Assembly (NCBI GenBank): GCA_963766605.1
Contig: CAVYAT010000005.1
Coordinates: 310,001-374,000, forward strand
DNA: 64,000 nucleotides
Direction: 5' to 3'
Origin: AC-49 sp963766605
GTDB taxonomy: Bacteria > Actinomycetota > Thermoleophilia > Solirubrobacterales > Solirubrobacteraceae
Shown: piece by piece, positions 32,823-40,311 of the stretch
Layout: the number at the start of each line of letters is the position of its first letter
How positions within the stretch are numbered: the stretch's first letter is position 1
The notes under the pieces: generated by a model
What the model saw: the letters and a program-made list of their open reading frames with translations, nothing else
Database searches by the model: none
What the model was told of the DNA's origin: nothing
Program-made: the position numbers and the translations under genes

Positions 32823-33539
32823 TCACTTGGTGGCCAGCAGCGTGCCGACGTCGCCGAAGTGCAGCGCCTGCTTGGTCGCCTGCGTGAGGTCGTACTCACG
32901 GCCGGCGACGAACGGCCCACGGTCGATGACGCGAACGTGAACGGTGTGGCCGTGATAGCGCAGCGTGACCTTGGTCCCGCACGGCAGCGTCTTGTTGGCG
33001 ACGCCCAGCGTGGCGAACCCGAGGCTCCCACCGCAGGCCAGCGGGCCGCCGAAGAGGCCCGGGCCGTACCACGAGGCGTTGACGGTGCGGAACACGTTGA
33101 GGTGCCCGACCGTCCGGACGCCGGCGCGCAGCACGCTGTCGTGACGGACGCGCACGCGGACCATCGTCGTGCCGGTCCGCGAGACGCGGCTCGACAGGCG
33201 AAAGCGGCCCGCACGGTTGGTGGCGTCGCGGTCGATCGTGACCCAGCGACCGTGCGCGGCCGCGCGCTGGAGCAGCACGACATGCCCGCGACCGCGGCCG
33301 ACGAGACGGCCGGAGACGGTCGTGTGACGACCGGCGACGACGTTCAGGCGCCGGGCGCCGATCGTGACCTTCGCCCGTGCCGCCTGAGCGACCGGGTGGG
33401 ACTGCACCGACGCCGATGCGACCGCGGGCGTCGGGGTGGTGGCGGCGATCGCGGGCAACGCCGCGAGCAGCACAGCGGTTGACGCTACAGCGGCAACCGC
33501 GAGCGCGCGACCGGCGCGCAGGTACGAATACGGCCTCAT
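32823..33539 (-). CDS. RlpA-like double-psi beta-barrel secreted protein
   Basis: The 238-residue protein has a signal peptide (about 1-33), a central Ig-like beta domain (about 55-145, with LNVVAGRHTTVSGRL) and a C-terminal double-psi beta-barrel. The barrel has NASWYGPGLFGG, an intramolecular Cys pair, LPCGTKVTL and the catalytic-type VIDRGPF Asp. RlpA-like proteins cleave or remodel peptidoglycan. AAAGGAGG (33557-33550) precedes the ATG by ten bases, and a c-di-AMP riboswitch lies in the leader, so expression likely follows c-di-AMP and cell-wall or osmotic state. Confidence 0.9.
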   Translation of the reverse strand: MRPYSYLRAGRALAVAAVASTAVLLAALPAIAATTPTPAVASASVQSHPVAQAARAKVTIGARRLNVVAGRHTTVSGRLVGRGRGHVVLLQRAAAHGRWVTIDRDATNRAGRFRLSSRVSRTGTTMVRVRVRHDSVLRAGVRTVGHLNVFRTVNASWYGPGLFGGPLACGGSLGFATLGVANKTLPCGTKVTLRYHGHTVHVRVIDRGPFVAGREYDLTQATKQALHFGDVGTLLATK

Positions 33540-33564
33540 ACGAGGTCGTCCTCCTTTGGAAACG

Positions 33565-33751
33565 CTCAGCCGCCTACGGGGTTAGCTGTCGGGCTCGCAG
33601 CACCCCGGCCGCGCTTCTGGCGCGACTCGGCGTGGCGCTACCGGGCAAGTAGCCCGGATTCGCCCCATCCCGTCCGGAGGTTGTCCGGCCAGGCAGTGGG
33701 TCCCCCGCTCGCGCCCGCAGTGGGCGGACGCGACTCGGCGATCAGACCAGC
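33565..33751 (-). ncRNA. ydaO-yuaA c-di-AMP riboswitch
   Basis: The leader of the RlpA-like gene carries the conserved blocks of the ydaO-yuaA class in order on the minus strand: TCGCCGAGTC near 33742-33733, GGGGGACCCA (33706-33697), GGGGCGAATCC (33666-33656) and CCGACAGCTAACCCCGTAGG within 33592-33572. A TACTCT -10 (33763-33758) would start transcription at about 33751. In actinobacteria this switch turns genes for cell-wall hydrolases off when c-di-AMP is high. The rest of the 275-base gap (33752-33814) holds only the promoter. Confidence 0.88.
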
Positions 33752-33814
33752 CGTTCGAGAGTACCCGCACGACTCCTGGTTTCGGCGCAGTAGAGCGCCG
33801 CTATGTGCGCAACG

Positions 33815-34990
33815 TCACACAGCCGTCTGGAGTGCTGCTGCACTCTCGGCCAGCGGCGGCACCGGCACGCGCGGGGTACCGGCAAGCGACTGGGCCATGA
33901 TCGCCGGGATCAGCGTGGCGCGCGGCTCGTCGGGGTTGTCCGCATAGAGCTGCTGGGACATCGCGAGCAGGCGATCGATGTGGCTCAGGATCTCGTGGTT
34001 GGGGTCGTGCGGGCCGGGCGTCTGGCAGGTCAGGCGCGCCAGTGCCAGCGCCTCGACGGGGCGTCCGCCGCCGACGACCGACATGAACACGCCGGTGATG
34101 TAGGCGAGCGCCCGCTCGGCGGCGATCAGCCGCGGGCCGAGCACCTCGACGCCCGGCGGCGGACCGAGGTCGACCGGCTCCTCGCCCGCGACGAGGCGCC
34201 CGAGCTGGCCGCCGACGATCGACCGGACCACGTCCTCCGACATCCCCAGCGACGCGCAGATGCGCAGGATCGACATGCCGCCCAGCAGCGGTGTGCCGTA
34301 GGGCATGTCGGTCGCCCACAGGATCCGCGACGGCGACACCTGGGTGAACAGCGCCAGCATGTCCGACATCTGCCACCAGGCGGTGTCGAAGTACAGGTTG
34401 TCGACCTCCGAGACGCGCGGCGCGATCAGCCCGAGATCGCTGACGCCGGCGTGGGCGAGGATGATCTTGACATCGGGATTGGCCTTGGCGAGGTCGATCG
34501 CCTGCGGCCCGAGGTTGGGGATCCCGCGCCCGGCGTGAAACAGCACGATCCGGCCCCGCCGGCCGACCTCGGCGACGATCTCGTCGACGACCGGATGGGG
34601 CAGCGTGAAGGCGTCCGAGCGCGGATGCAGCTTGATCCCCGCCGTCCCGGCATCGAGCACCCGCACGACCTCCTCCAGCGCCCCGTCGACCTTGGGATCG
34701 ACGCGGCCGAGCACGGAGAAGCGCCCGTTGTACTGCGCCTGGGCGGCGAGCACGCGATCGTTGGCCTCGACGTAGCCGTCGGGTTCGTGCAGCGGGAACA
34801 GCAATGCGCGCTGGTGGTCTGCGGCGTCCATCGCCTCCAGCAGATCGGGCGGGTCGGCCTCCAGCCCGTCGGGATCGTTGTGGCCGACATGGGTGTGAGC
34901 GTCGAACCACTCCAGGTCGTCAAACGGCGCTCGAGCGAGCTCGTAGTAGGGCCGGATGACGTCGTAGAACGGGGCGCCGCGCAGAGGCAT
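33815..34990 (-). CDS. Amidohydrolase (TIM-barrel metal-dependent hydrolase)
   Basis: The 391-residue protein fits amidohydrolase family 2 (ACMSD-like). Metal-site residues are visible: FDAHTHVG (HxH near residues 31-33), GIKLHPR, LFHAGRG, ILAHAGVSD and the late Asp in WATDMPYG. Such enzymes hydrolyse or decarboxylate small aromatic or cyclic substrates. A C-terminal helical extension of about 100 residues follows the barrel. It is divergent from nadE with 37 bases between. TAGTGT (35005-35000) is a possible -10. Confidence 0.87.
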   Translation of the reverse strand: MPLRGAPFYDVIRPYYELARAPFDDLEWFDAHTHVGHNDPDGLEADPPDLLEAMDAADHQRALLFPLHEPDGYVEANDRVLAAQAQYNGRFSVLGRVDPKVDGALEEVVRVLDAGTAGIKLHPRSDAFTLPHPVVDEIVAEVGRRGRIVLFHAGRGIPNLGPQAIDLAKANPDVKIILAHAGVSDLGLIAPRVSEVDNLYFDTAWWQMSDMLALFTQVSPSRILWATDMPYGTPLLGGMSILRICASLGMSEDVVRSIVGGQLGRLVAGEEPVDLGPPPGVEVLGPRLIAAERALAYITGVFMSVVGGGRPVEALALARLTCQTPGPHDPNHEILSHIDRLLAMSQQLYADNPDEPRATLIPAIMAQSLAGTPRVPVPPLAESAAALQTAV

Positions 34991-35014
34991 AGGGCCGGGA
35001 CACTATCTCGCTGG

Positions 35015-35020
35015 GAGAAT
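35015..35020 (+). promoter_or_regulatory. Putative -10 element of nadE
   Basis: GAGAAT (35015-35020) is seven bases before the GTG start of nadE at 35028, with no Shine-Dalgarno. This fits the leaderless pattern. Confidence 0.35.
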
Positions 35021-35027
35021 CTGCTTT

Positions 35028-36638
35028 GTGCGCATCGCGTTGGCCCAGATCAACCCGACCGTCGGCGACATCACCGGCAACGAGCAGCTGATCGCGCGGC
35101 AGATCGCCGCCGCCCGTGATCGCGGCGCGGCGATCGTCCTGTTGCCCGAGCTGGCGATCACCGGCTACCCGCCCGAGGACCTGCTGCTCAAGGAACACTT
35201 CCTCGCCGACGCGCGCGCCGCGATCGACCGGCTCGCGGCCCAGACCCACGGCATCGCGGCCGTCGTCGGCTTCCCGGAGCGCGCCGACGTCGTCTACAAC
35301 AGCGCGGCGATCCTGCGCGACGGCGCGATCGTGTCGATCTACCGCAAGCTGCACCTGCCCAACTACGGCGTCTTTGACGAGGCGCGCTACTTCACGCCGT
35401 CGCCCGGCGGCGGGCTGATCGACGTTCAGGGCGCCACGCTCGGCCTGACGATCTGCGAGGACATCTGGATCGAGGGGCCGCCGGAGAGCGACGAGGCCGC
35501 GGCGGGTGCGCGGATCATCCTCAACATCTCGGCGTCGCCCTACCACGTCGGCAAGGGCCTCGAGCGCGAGGCGATGGTCGCGCAGCGCGCACGGGACAAC
35601 GGCGCGGCGTTCGTCTTCTGCGCGCTGGTCGGCGGCCAGGACGAGCTCGTGTTCGATGGCCACTCGTTCGTGATGGATCGCGACGGCGAGCTGATCGCCC
35701 GAGCGCCGCAGTTCGCCGAGCACCTGCTGGTCTGCGATGTCGACGCCGACGGTCGCGGCGAGCCGGGCGAGATCGCGCCGCTGCTGGCCACCGACGACGA
35801 GATCTACGCGGCGCTCGTGCTCGGCACCCACGACTACGTGACCAAGAACGGCTTCGAGCATGTCGTCATCGGCCTGTCGGGCGGCATCGACTCGACGCTC
35901 GTGACGCTGATCGCCGCCGACGCGCTCGGCGCCGACCGCGTGACCTGCGTCACGATGCCGTCGCGTTACTCGTCCGACGGCACCCGCGGCGACGCCCACC
36001 TACTGGCCGAGAACCTCGGCGTGGAGCTGCTCGAGCTGCCGATCGAGACTGCGCGCACGGCCTACGACGAGATGCTCGCCGGCCCGTTCGAAGGGCGGCC
36101 CGAGGACCTGACCGAGGAGAACCTCCAGGCCCGGATCCGCGGCAACCTGCTGATGGCGCTGAGCAACAAGTTCGGCTGGCTGGTGCTGACGACCGGCAAC
36201 AAGTCCGAGATGGCGGTGGGCTACTCGACGCTGTACGGCGACAGCGCGGGCGGTTTCGCGGTCATCAAGGACGTCCCCAAGCAGGTCGTCTACCGGCTCG
36301 TCGCCGCCCGACGGCGCCGCGACGCCGACCGCGACCCGGTCCCCGACACGATCGTCACGCGCCCGCCGAGCGCCGAGCTGCGCGCCGACCAGCGCGACGA
36401 CGACTCGCTGCCCCCCTACGAGGTGCTCGACGCGATCCTCGAGGGCTACGTCGAGGAGGACCTGGGCCGCGAGGCGCTCGTCGCCCGCGGGCTGCCGGCC
36501 GCCGACGTCGACCGGATCGTCCGGCTGGTCGACCTGGCCGAGTACAAGCGCCGTCAGAACCCGCCGGGCATCAAGATCACGGAGAAGGCGTTCGGCCGCG
36601 ACCGCCGCGTGCCGATCACGAACCGCTATCGCGGCTAG
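35028..36638 (+). CDS. nadE: Glutamine-dependent NAD+ synthetase
   Basis: The 536-residue two-domain enzyme makes NAD+ from nicotinic acid adenine dinucleotide. The N-terminal nitrilase-type glutaminase domain has the triad Glu41 (LLPELAITGYPPED), Lys107 (YRKLHLPNYG) and Cys143 (LTICEDIW). The C-terminal synthetase has the PP-loop GLSGGIDST near residue 286 and TTGNKSEMAVGYSTLYGD. It is shorter than mycobacterial NadE, as in the short glutamine-dependent type. GTG 35028 is supported by homologous N-termini (MRIALAQINPTVGD). Its 3' end overlaps the convergent thioesterase by 23 bases. Confidence 0.95.
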   Translation: MRIALAQINPTVGDITGNEQLIARQIAAARDRGAAIVLLPELAITGYPPEDLLLKEHFLADARAAIDRLAAQTHGIAAVVGFPERADVVYNSAAILRDGAIVSIYRKLHLPNYGVFDEARYFTPSPGGGLIDVQGATLGLTICEDIWIEGPPESDEAAAGARIILNISASPYHVGKGLEREAMVAQRARDNGAAFVFCALVGGQDELVFDGHSFVMDRDGELIARAPQFAEHLLVCDVDADGRGEPGEIAPLLATDDEIYAALVLGTHDYVTKNGFEHVVIGLSGGIDSTLVTLIAADALGADRVTCVTMPSRYSSDGTRGDAHLLAENLGVELLELPIETARTAYDEMLAGPFEGRPEDLTEENLQARIRGNLLMALSNKFGWLVLTTGNKSEMAVGYSTLYGDSAGGFAVIKDVPKQVVYRLVAARRRRDADRDPVPDTIVTRPPSAELRADQRDDDSLPPYEVLDAILEGYVEEDLGREALVARGLPAADVDRIVRLVDLAEYKRRQNPPGIKITEKAFGRDRRVPITNRYRG

Positions 36639-37026
36639 GCCGGATCGCGATCGTCATCCGCACGAGCGAGCACAGGCGCCCCTCGTCGTCGGTGATCTCG
36701 ACCTCCCAGACCCATGTCGTGCGCCCGCGGTGACGCGGCAGCGCGACCGCGTGGATCGTCCCCTGCGTGATCGGCCGCAGGAAGCTGGTCTGGTTCGAGA
36801 GCCCCATGACCAGGCTGCCGTCCGGGGCGCCGAGCGCCGTCCCCCACGACGTCATCGACTCGGCCATCGACGCGAACACGCCGCCATGGACGAGCCCCAT
36901 CGGCTGCTTGACGGCGTTGCGCACGGGGCACTCCGCCCGCATCTCGTCGGCCGACATCTTGGTGATCTCCATGCCGTACAGGGCGTCGAAGCACTCTTCC
37001 GGCGGGAGCAATGGGGTTCGCTTCAC
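36616..37026 (-). CDS. PaaI-like hotdog thioesterase
   Basis: The 136-residue single-hotdog protein has the central helix motif GLVHGGVFASMAESM (about residues 44-58), in which the conserved Gly-Gly and acidic residue of PaaI-type thioesterases sit, and strands SNQTSFLRPITQGTIHAVA and TTWVWEVEITDDEGRL. It likely hydrolyses small or aromatic acyl-CoAs as a tetramer. The GTG start has TATCGT (37041-37036) nine bases upstream. It overlaps the nadE 3' end. Confidence 0.87.
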   Translation of the reverse strand: MKRTPLLPPEECFDALYGMEITKMSADEMRAECPVRNAVKQPMGLVHGGVFASMAESMTSWGTALGAPDGSLVMGLSNQTSFLRPITQGTIHAVALPRHRGRTTWVWEVEITDDEGRLCSLVRMTIAIRPSRDSGS

Positions 37027-37073
37027 GGTGGCGGCACGATAGCGCCGGTGAAGTCGCTAGGCTCGCCCCCCGG

Positions 37074-38102
37074 ATGAGTCCGATTCAGTCGCTGCCTCCC
37101 GATCAGCAGGCCGTCCTGGGGTTGCTGCTCAAGCAGGGCAAGACCTACGACGACGTCGGCACCATGCTGCGCATCGACCGCGAGTCGGTGCGCTGGCGCG
37201 CCCACCAGGCCGTCAACGCGCTCGCGCCGCCCGAGCCCGACGCCCCGATCGAGGGTCGCCACTGGCAGACCGTCGACTATCTGCTCGGCCAGCAGACGGC
37301 ATCGGAGCGCGCGCAGACGCGTGAGTTGCTCGAGACCTCGGCCGACGAGCGTGCGTGGGCGCGTTCGATGGCGGCCGAGCTGCGCCCGATGGCGGGCGAG
37401 AATCTCCCCGAGATCCCGGCCGACCCGGCCGAGGTCGACCAGGCGTTCGAAGCGCTCGATGAGCGCACGGCGGCCGAGCAGGAGGGCGAGAAGAAGTCGC
37501 GCCTCGGCAACCTGCTGCTGCTCGGCGGGCTCGGCGTGCTGGTCGCCGTCGCGCTGGTCCTGATCCTCAGCAGCGGCGGTTCGAACAAGGACAACGCGCT
37601 GGTCGTGACGCCGCCCGCGACCAAGACGCAGCCCAAGACCGGCACGGGGACGACGACGACGCCGCCGAAGACCACGACGACGACCGCGGCGTCCACCAGC
37701 ACCGCCCCGCCGAGCACGCCGGCCACGACGCCCAAGCCGGCACTCAAGGGGATCGCCCAGATCAACCTTGCGGTTCCTGGCGGCAAGTCCAAGTCGCCGT
37801 TCGGCGTCGCGGAGGTGCTCGGCCAGAACGGCTCGCTGGTCGCCAACATCGTCGGCCAGGGCCTGGCGCCCAGCGGGCACCAGTTCGCCTACGCCGTGTG
37901 GCTGACCGGGCCCAACACGACCGCGCACTTCGTCGGCTTCACGCCGACCGTCAAGGCCGACGGCAAGCTGCGGGTGCTCGCGCCGCTGCCCAAGAACGTC
38001 GGCACCTACAAGACGCTCGAGATCACCAAGGAGACGACCTCCACCCCGCAGCAGCCGGGGACGGTCGTGCTCACCGGCGCGATCCCGCACCTCAGCCCGT
38101 AG
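37074..38102 (+). CDS. Membrane protein: sigma-region-4-like HTH + TM + RskA-like outer domain
   Basis: The 342-residue protein begins with an HTH resembling sigma region 4 (LPPDQQAVLGLLLKQGKTYDDVGTMLRIDRESVRWRAHQAV, residues 6-47). A charged helical linker follows, then one TM helix (about 149-167, LLLLGGLGVLVAVALVLIL), a Thr/Pro-rich extracytoplasmic linker and a C-terminal beta domain ending in TLEITKETTSTPQQPGTVVLTG. That end resembles RskA anti-sigma outer domains. An HTH where an anti-sigma domain would be suggests a membrane-bound transcription regulator that senses an external signal. This combination is inferred from weak similarity. Confidence 0.7.
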   Translation: MSPIQSLPPDQQAVLGLLLKQGKTYDDVGTMLRIDRESVRWRAHQAVNALAPPEPDAPIEGRHWQTVDYLLGQQTASERAQTRELLETSADERAWARSMAAELRPMAGENLPEIPADPAEVDQAFEALDERTAAEQEGEKKSRLGNLLLLGGLGVLVAVALVLILSSGGSNKDNALVVTPPATKTQPKTGTGTTTTPPKTTTTTAASTSTAPPSTPATTPKPALKGIAQINLAVPGGKSKSPFGVAEVLGQNGSLVANIVGQGLAPSGHQFAYAVWLTGPNTTAHFVGFTPTVKADGKLRVLAPLPKNVGTYKTLEITKETTSTPQQPGTVVLTGAIPHLSP

Positions 38103-38110
38103 TCACGACC

Positions 38111-38872
38111 TCAGCCGGCGATCTTGCGCAGATCCCGGATCAGCAGCAGGTGCTTGAGGTGTGTCGTCACCGCGGCGAGGTTCTCGAGCGCCTCGAGCGC
38201 CTCCTTGCGGCGCTGCGGATTACGCGACCTCAGTGACGGGGCGAGGATCTGCTGAAGCAGCGCCGCCTCACGGTCGGCCGACGTGCGAAACGCGCGCAGG
38301 TTGCGCCCGCCGACCCCGTAGCGGGCCAGTTCGGTCACGGCGCGGATGATCTCCCGTTCCGTCTCGTCGTAGTGCTTGACGCCGGCCCGCGTGTCGCCCT
38401 TGATCACGCCGTACTCCTCGAGCTCGGCGACCAGTGCGGGATCGGCGCGAGTCTCCTCGAGCACGTCGTCGAGTGAGTAGACGGCGCCGCGATCGCTGAC
38501 GCTGGGGCGCCGGCGGGCACGGCGGACGGCCTCGGCCGAGGCCGGTGCGTTGGTCGCGATGTCGTCCGCGCTCGCCCCGGACGCGAGCTCCTGGCGGATC
38601 ACCCGCAGCGGCAGGAACTGGTCGCGCTGGAGGCGCAGGATCGTCTTCAGGCGCGTCACGTCGCCGGAGCTGTACAGCCGGTACCCGCCGGGCGTGCGCC
38701 GCGGGGCGAGCAGCTTCTGGTCCTCGAGGTAGCGGATCTTCGAGATCGAGATCTCGGGGAACTCGGGTGCCAGCGCCTTGCAGACGGCGCCGATCGTCAT
38801 CGATTTCTTGCGCCGCTGAGTCGGGTCGGTGCCATCGAGCTCGTCGTCGATCATCGTCGGGGTCTCGGTCAT
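38111..38872 (-). CDS. ftsR: MerR-family regulator, FtsR-like
   Basis: The 253-residue protein has a MerR HTH near the N-terminus (MTIGAVCKALAPEFPEISISKIRYLEDQKLLAPRRTPGGYRLYSSGDV, about 25-72) and a long helical C-terminal region. It lies directly downstream of an FHA gene, overlapping it by four bases (ATGA). In mycobacteria and corynebacteria the same FHA-MerR pair is GarA and FtsR, the latter controlling ftsZ. The symbol rests on this synteny and domain match; cell-division control is inferred. Confidence 0.8.
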   Translation of the reverse strand: MTETPTMIDDELDGTDPTQRRKKSMTIGAVCKALAPEFPEISISKIRYLEDQKLLAPRRTPGGYRLYSSGDVTRLKTILRLQRDQFLPLRVIRQELASGASADDIATNAPASAEAVRRARRRPSVSDRGAVYSLDDVLEETRADPALVAELEEYGVIKGDTRAGVKHYDETEREIIRAVTELARYGVGGRNLRAFRTSADREAALLQQILAPSLRSRNPQRRKEALEALENLAAVTTHLKHLLLIRDLRKIAG

Positions 38873-39342
38873 CGACTCAGGAAGGTGAGTTTGTACTTGC
38901 CGATCTGGATCTCGTCTCCGTCGGCAAGCCTCTGGCTGTCGATCCGCGCCCGGTTGACGTAGGTCCCGTTCAGCGACCCGAGATCGTCGATGTGAAACGC
39001 CCCGGCGCGCGCCACGAGCAGGGCATGATCGCGCGACACGGTCACGTCGTCGAGGAACACGTCGCTGTCAGGCCGGCGGCCGATCGAGAGCCGCTCGCCC
39101 GTGACCGGGAAGCTCTCCCCCACGCGGCCACCGCCGGCGCGGATGACAAGCGCTGCGCCGTCGTCGGAGACGACGTCCTCGAGGTCGACGGCGATGAGCT
39201 CACCCGTCTCGCCGACGCGGTAGGTGGCCGTCGTCGCCGGGTCGCCGGCCGCTGGGACCTGGCCCAGGAAGGCTCCGCACTTGGAGCAGTAGTTGGCTCC
39301 GTCGACATTGAGGAACGCGCACTCGGGGCAGTGGACCGCCAC
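38869..39342 (-). CDS. Zinc-ribbon FHA protein, GarA-like
   Basis: The 157-residue protein starts with a zinc ribbon (CPEC...CSKC, about residues 5-23) and ends in an FHA domain with the phosphothreonine-binding pattern LSIGRRPDSDVFLDD, VSRDHALL and DLGSLNGTYVN. It reads kinase signals by binding phospho-Thr. GarA proper has an N-terminal Thr that is phosphorylated and regulates central metabolism; here I see no such ETT motif and a zinc ribbon instead. It is co-transcribed with the MerR gene. The GTG start follows an AGGGGG. Confidence 0.87.
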   Translation of the reverse strand: MAVHCPECAFLNVDGANYCSKCGAFLGQVPAAGDPATTATYRVGETGELIAVDLEDVVSDDGAALVIRAGGGRVGESFPVTGERLSIGRRPDSDVFLDDVTVSRDHALLVARAGAFHIDDLGSLNGTYVNRARIDSQRLADGDEIQIGKYKLTFLSR

Positions 39343-39354
39343 TGCGGCCCCCTG

Positions 39355-39615
39355 CTACTCCGCCTCGTCGCCGGCTTCCGCGCCGCGCCCGGCGAGGATG
39401 TCGGTCAGGCGCTGGACGTCAGCGCCGGTGATGACGTCGTCGCCCGCTTCGTGCTTCTTGCGCAGGCGATTGACGAGCTCGGCGCGCAGGATGTCGATCT
39501 TGCCGTGCAGGATCCTGCGCTTGTAGGAGATGTCGACCTCCTCCTCGGTGAGGAGGCGGATGAGGTCCTTGAGCTCCTGGTCAGTCAGGGAGCCAAGGTC
39601 GGGAAAGGTGTCCAT
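39355..39615 (-). CDS. rsiG: RsiG-like short coiled-coil protein with one c-di-GMP-type motif
   Basis: The 86-residue protein is a predicted helical hairpin (LTDQELKDLIRLLTEEEV and ISYKRRILHGKIDILRAEL). Glu26, Ser30, Arg33, His37 and Asp41 give E-x3-S-x2-R-x3-H-x3-D, which matches the RsiG c-di-GMP-binding motif E-x3-S-x2-R-x3-Q-x3-D except for His in the Gln place. Streptomyces RsiG has two motifs and holds sigma WhiG when c-di-GMP is bound; single-motif homologues that dimerise are known in Rubrobacter. The gene is 12 bases from the FHA gene and may be in the same unit. The symbol is tentative; no WhiG gene lies in the window. Confidence 0.72.
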   Translation of the reverse strand: MDTFPDLGSLTDQELKDLIRLLTEEEVDISYKRRILHGKIDILRAELVNRLRKKHEAGDDVITGADVQRLTDILAGRGAEAGDEAE

Positions 39616-39684
39616 GAAGTGCGGGGTCTCCTCACCATCGGGTCGCGTGGCGCGTGGGCGAGCATAGCAGCGCTTGCGGGGTGC

Positions 39685-40311
39685 TCAACCAAGGGTCGAG
39701 GGTCTTGCAAAGTCGCGGATGTACAGCGCCGTCGCGGTCAGCGCCATCACCACACCAATAAGCAGAGCTACGTTTCCGGCCGTTCTCAAGCCGACCAGGC
39801 CCATGAACAGCGACAGCATCACCGGACCCACCGCGAGCCGGCCCACGTAGTTGATCCGCAGCTCTGCCCCCCGCGTCATGGCCATCCGCCCGGCGGCGAG
39901 CATGAACAGTTCGCGGGCGATCAGGATCGCCAGCAGCACGCGATCGAGCAGGTCGAACTTCCAGCACACGATGACGCCGGAGATGACGAGCACGCGGTCG
40001 ATCACGGGGTCCATGAGCGCGCCGAGGCGGCTGTACTGGCCGGTGATCCGCGCGGCGAGCCCGTCGAAGTAGTCGCCCCACGCGATCAGCGCGAACAGCA
40101 CGGCGGGCAGCGGCTCGGTGCCGCTGTCGGAGGTCAGAGCGGTAATCAGGAACACCGGCAGCAGCGCGATCCGCGCGTAGCCGATCGCGTTGGGGATCGT
40201 CCACGGGTTCAGCGGCGCGCCGCTCTGCGTCTCCGGTCTCGCCGGCCCGCGGCGGTCCAGACCGGACAGCCGAAGGAAGCCGCGGGGGCGCTCTACGGGA
40301 GCGTTTCCCAC
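39685..40311 (-). CDS. pgsA: CDP-alcohol phosphatidyltransferase (PgsA-like)
   Basis: The 208-residue membrane protein has the family active-site motif D-x2-DG-x2-AR-x8-G-x3-D-x3-D, seen as GDYFDGLAARITGQYSRL followed by GALMDPVID. Several hydrophobic segments follow. It likely makes phosphatidylglycerophosphate from CDP-diacylglycerol and glycerol-3-phosphate, using the product of CdsA encoded further right. Phosphatidylinositol-type synthases share the motif, so the acceptor is not certain. GTG 40311 is the most plausible start and overlaps the proS 3' end by 19 bases. Confidence 0.85.
   Translation of the reverse strand: MGNAPVERPRGFLRLSGLDRRGPARPETQSGAPLNPWTIPNAIGYARIALLPVFLITALTSDSGTEPLPAVLFALIAWGDYFDGLAARITGQYSRLGALMDPVIDRVLVISGVIVCWKFDLLDRVLLAILIARELFMLAAGRMAMTRGAELRINYVGRLAVGPVMLSLFMGLVGLRTAGNVALLIGVVMALTATALYIRDFARPSTLG

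Noticed and set aside
37011..37073. Upstream in-frame start for the HTH/RskA-like gene
   Set aside because: The extra 21 residues lie over the divergent thioesterase start and its -10; ATG 37074 begins directly before the HTH.
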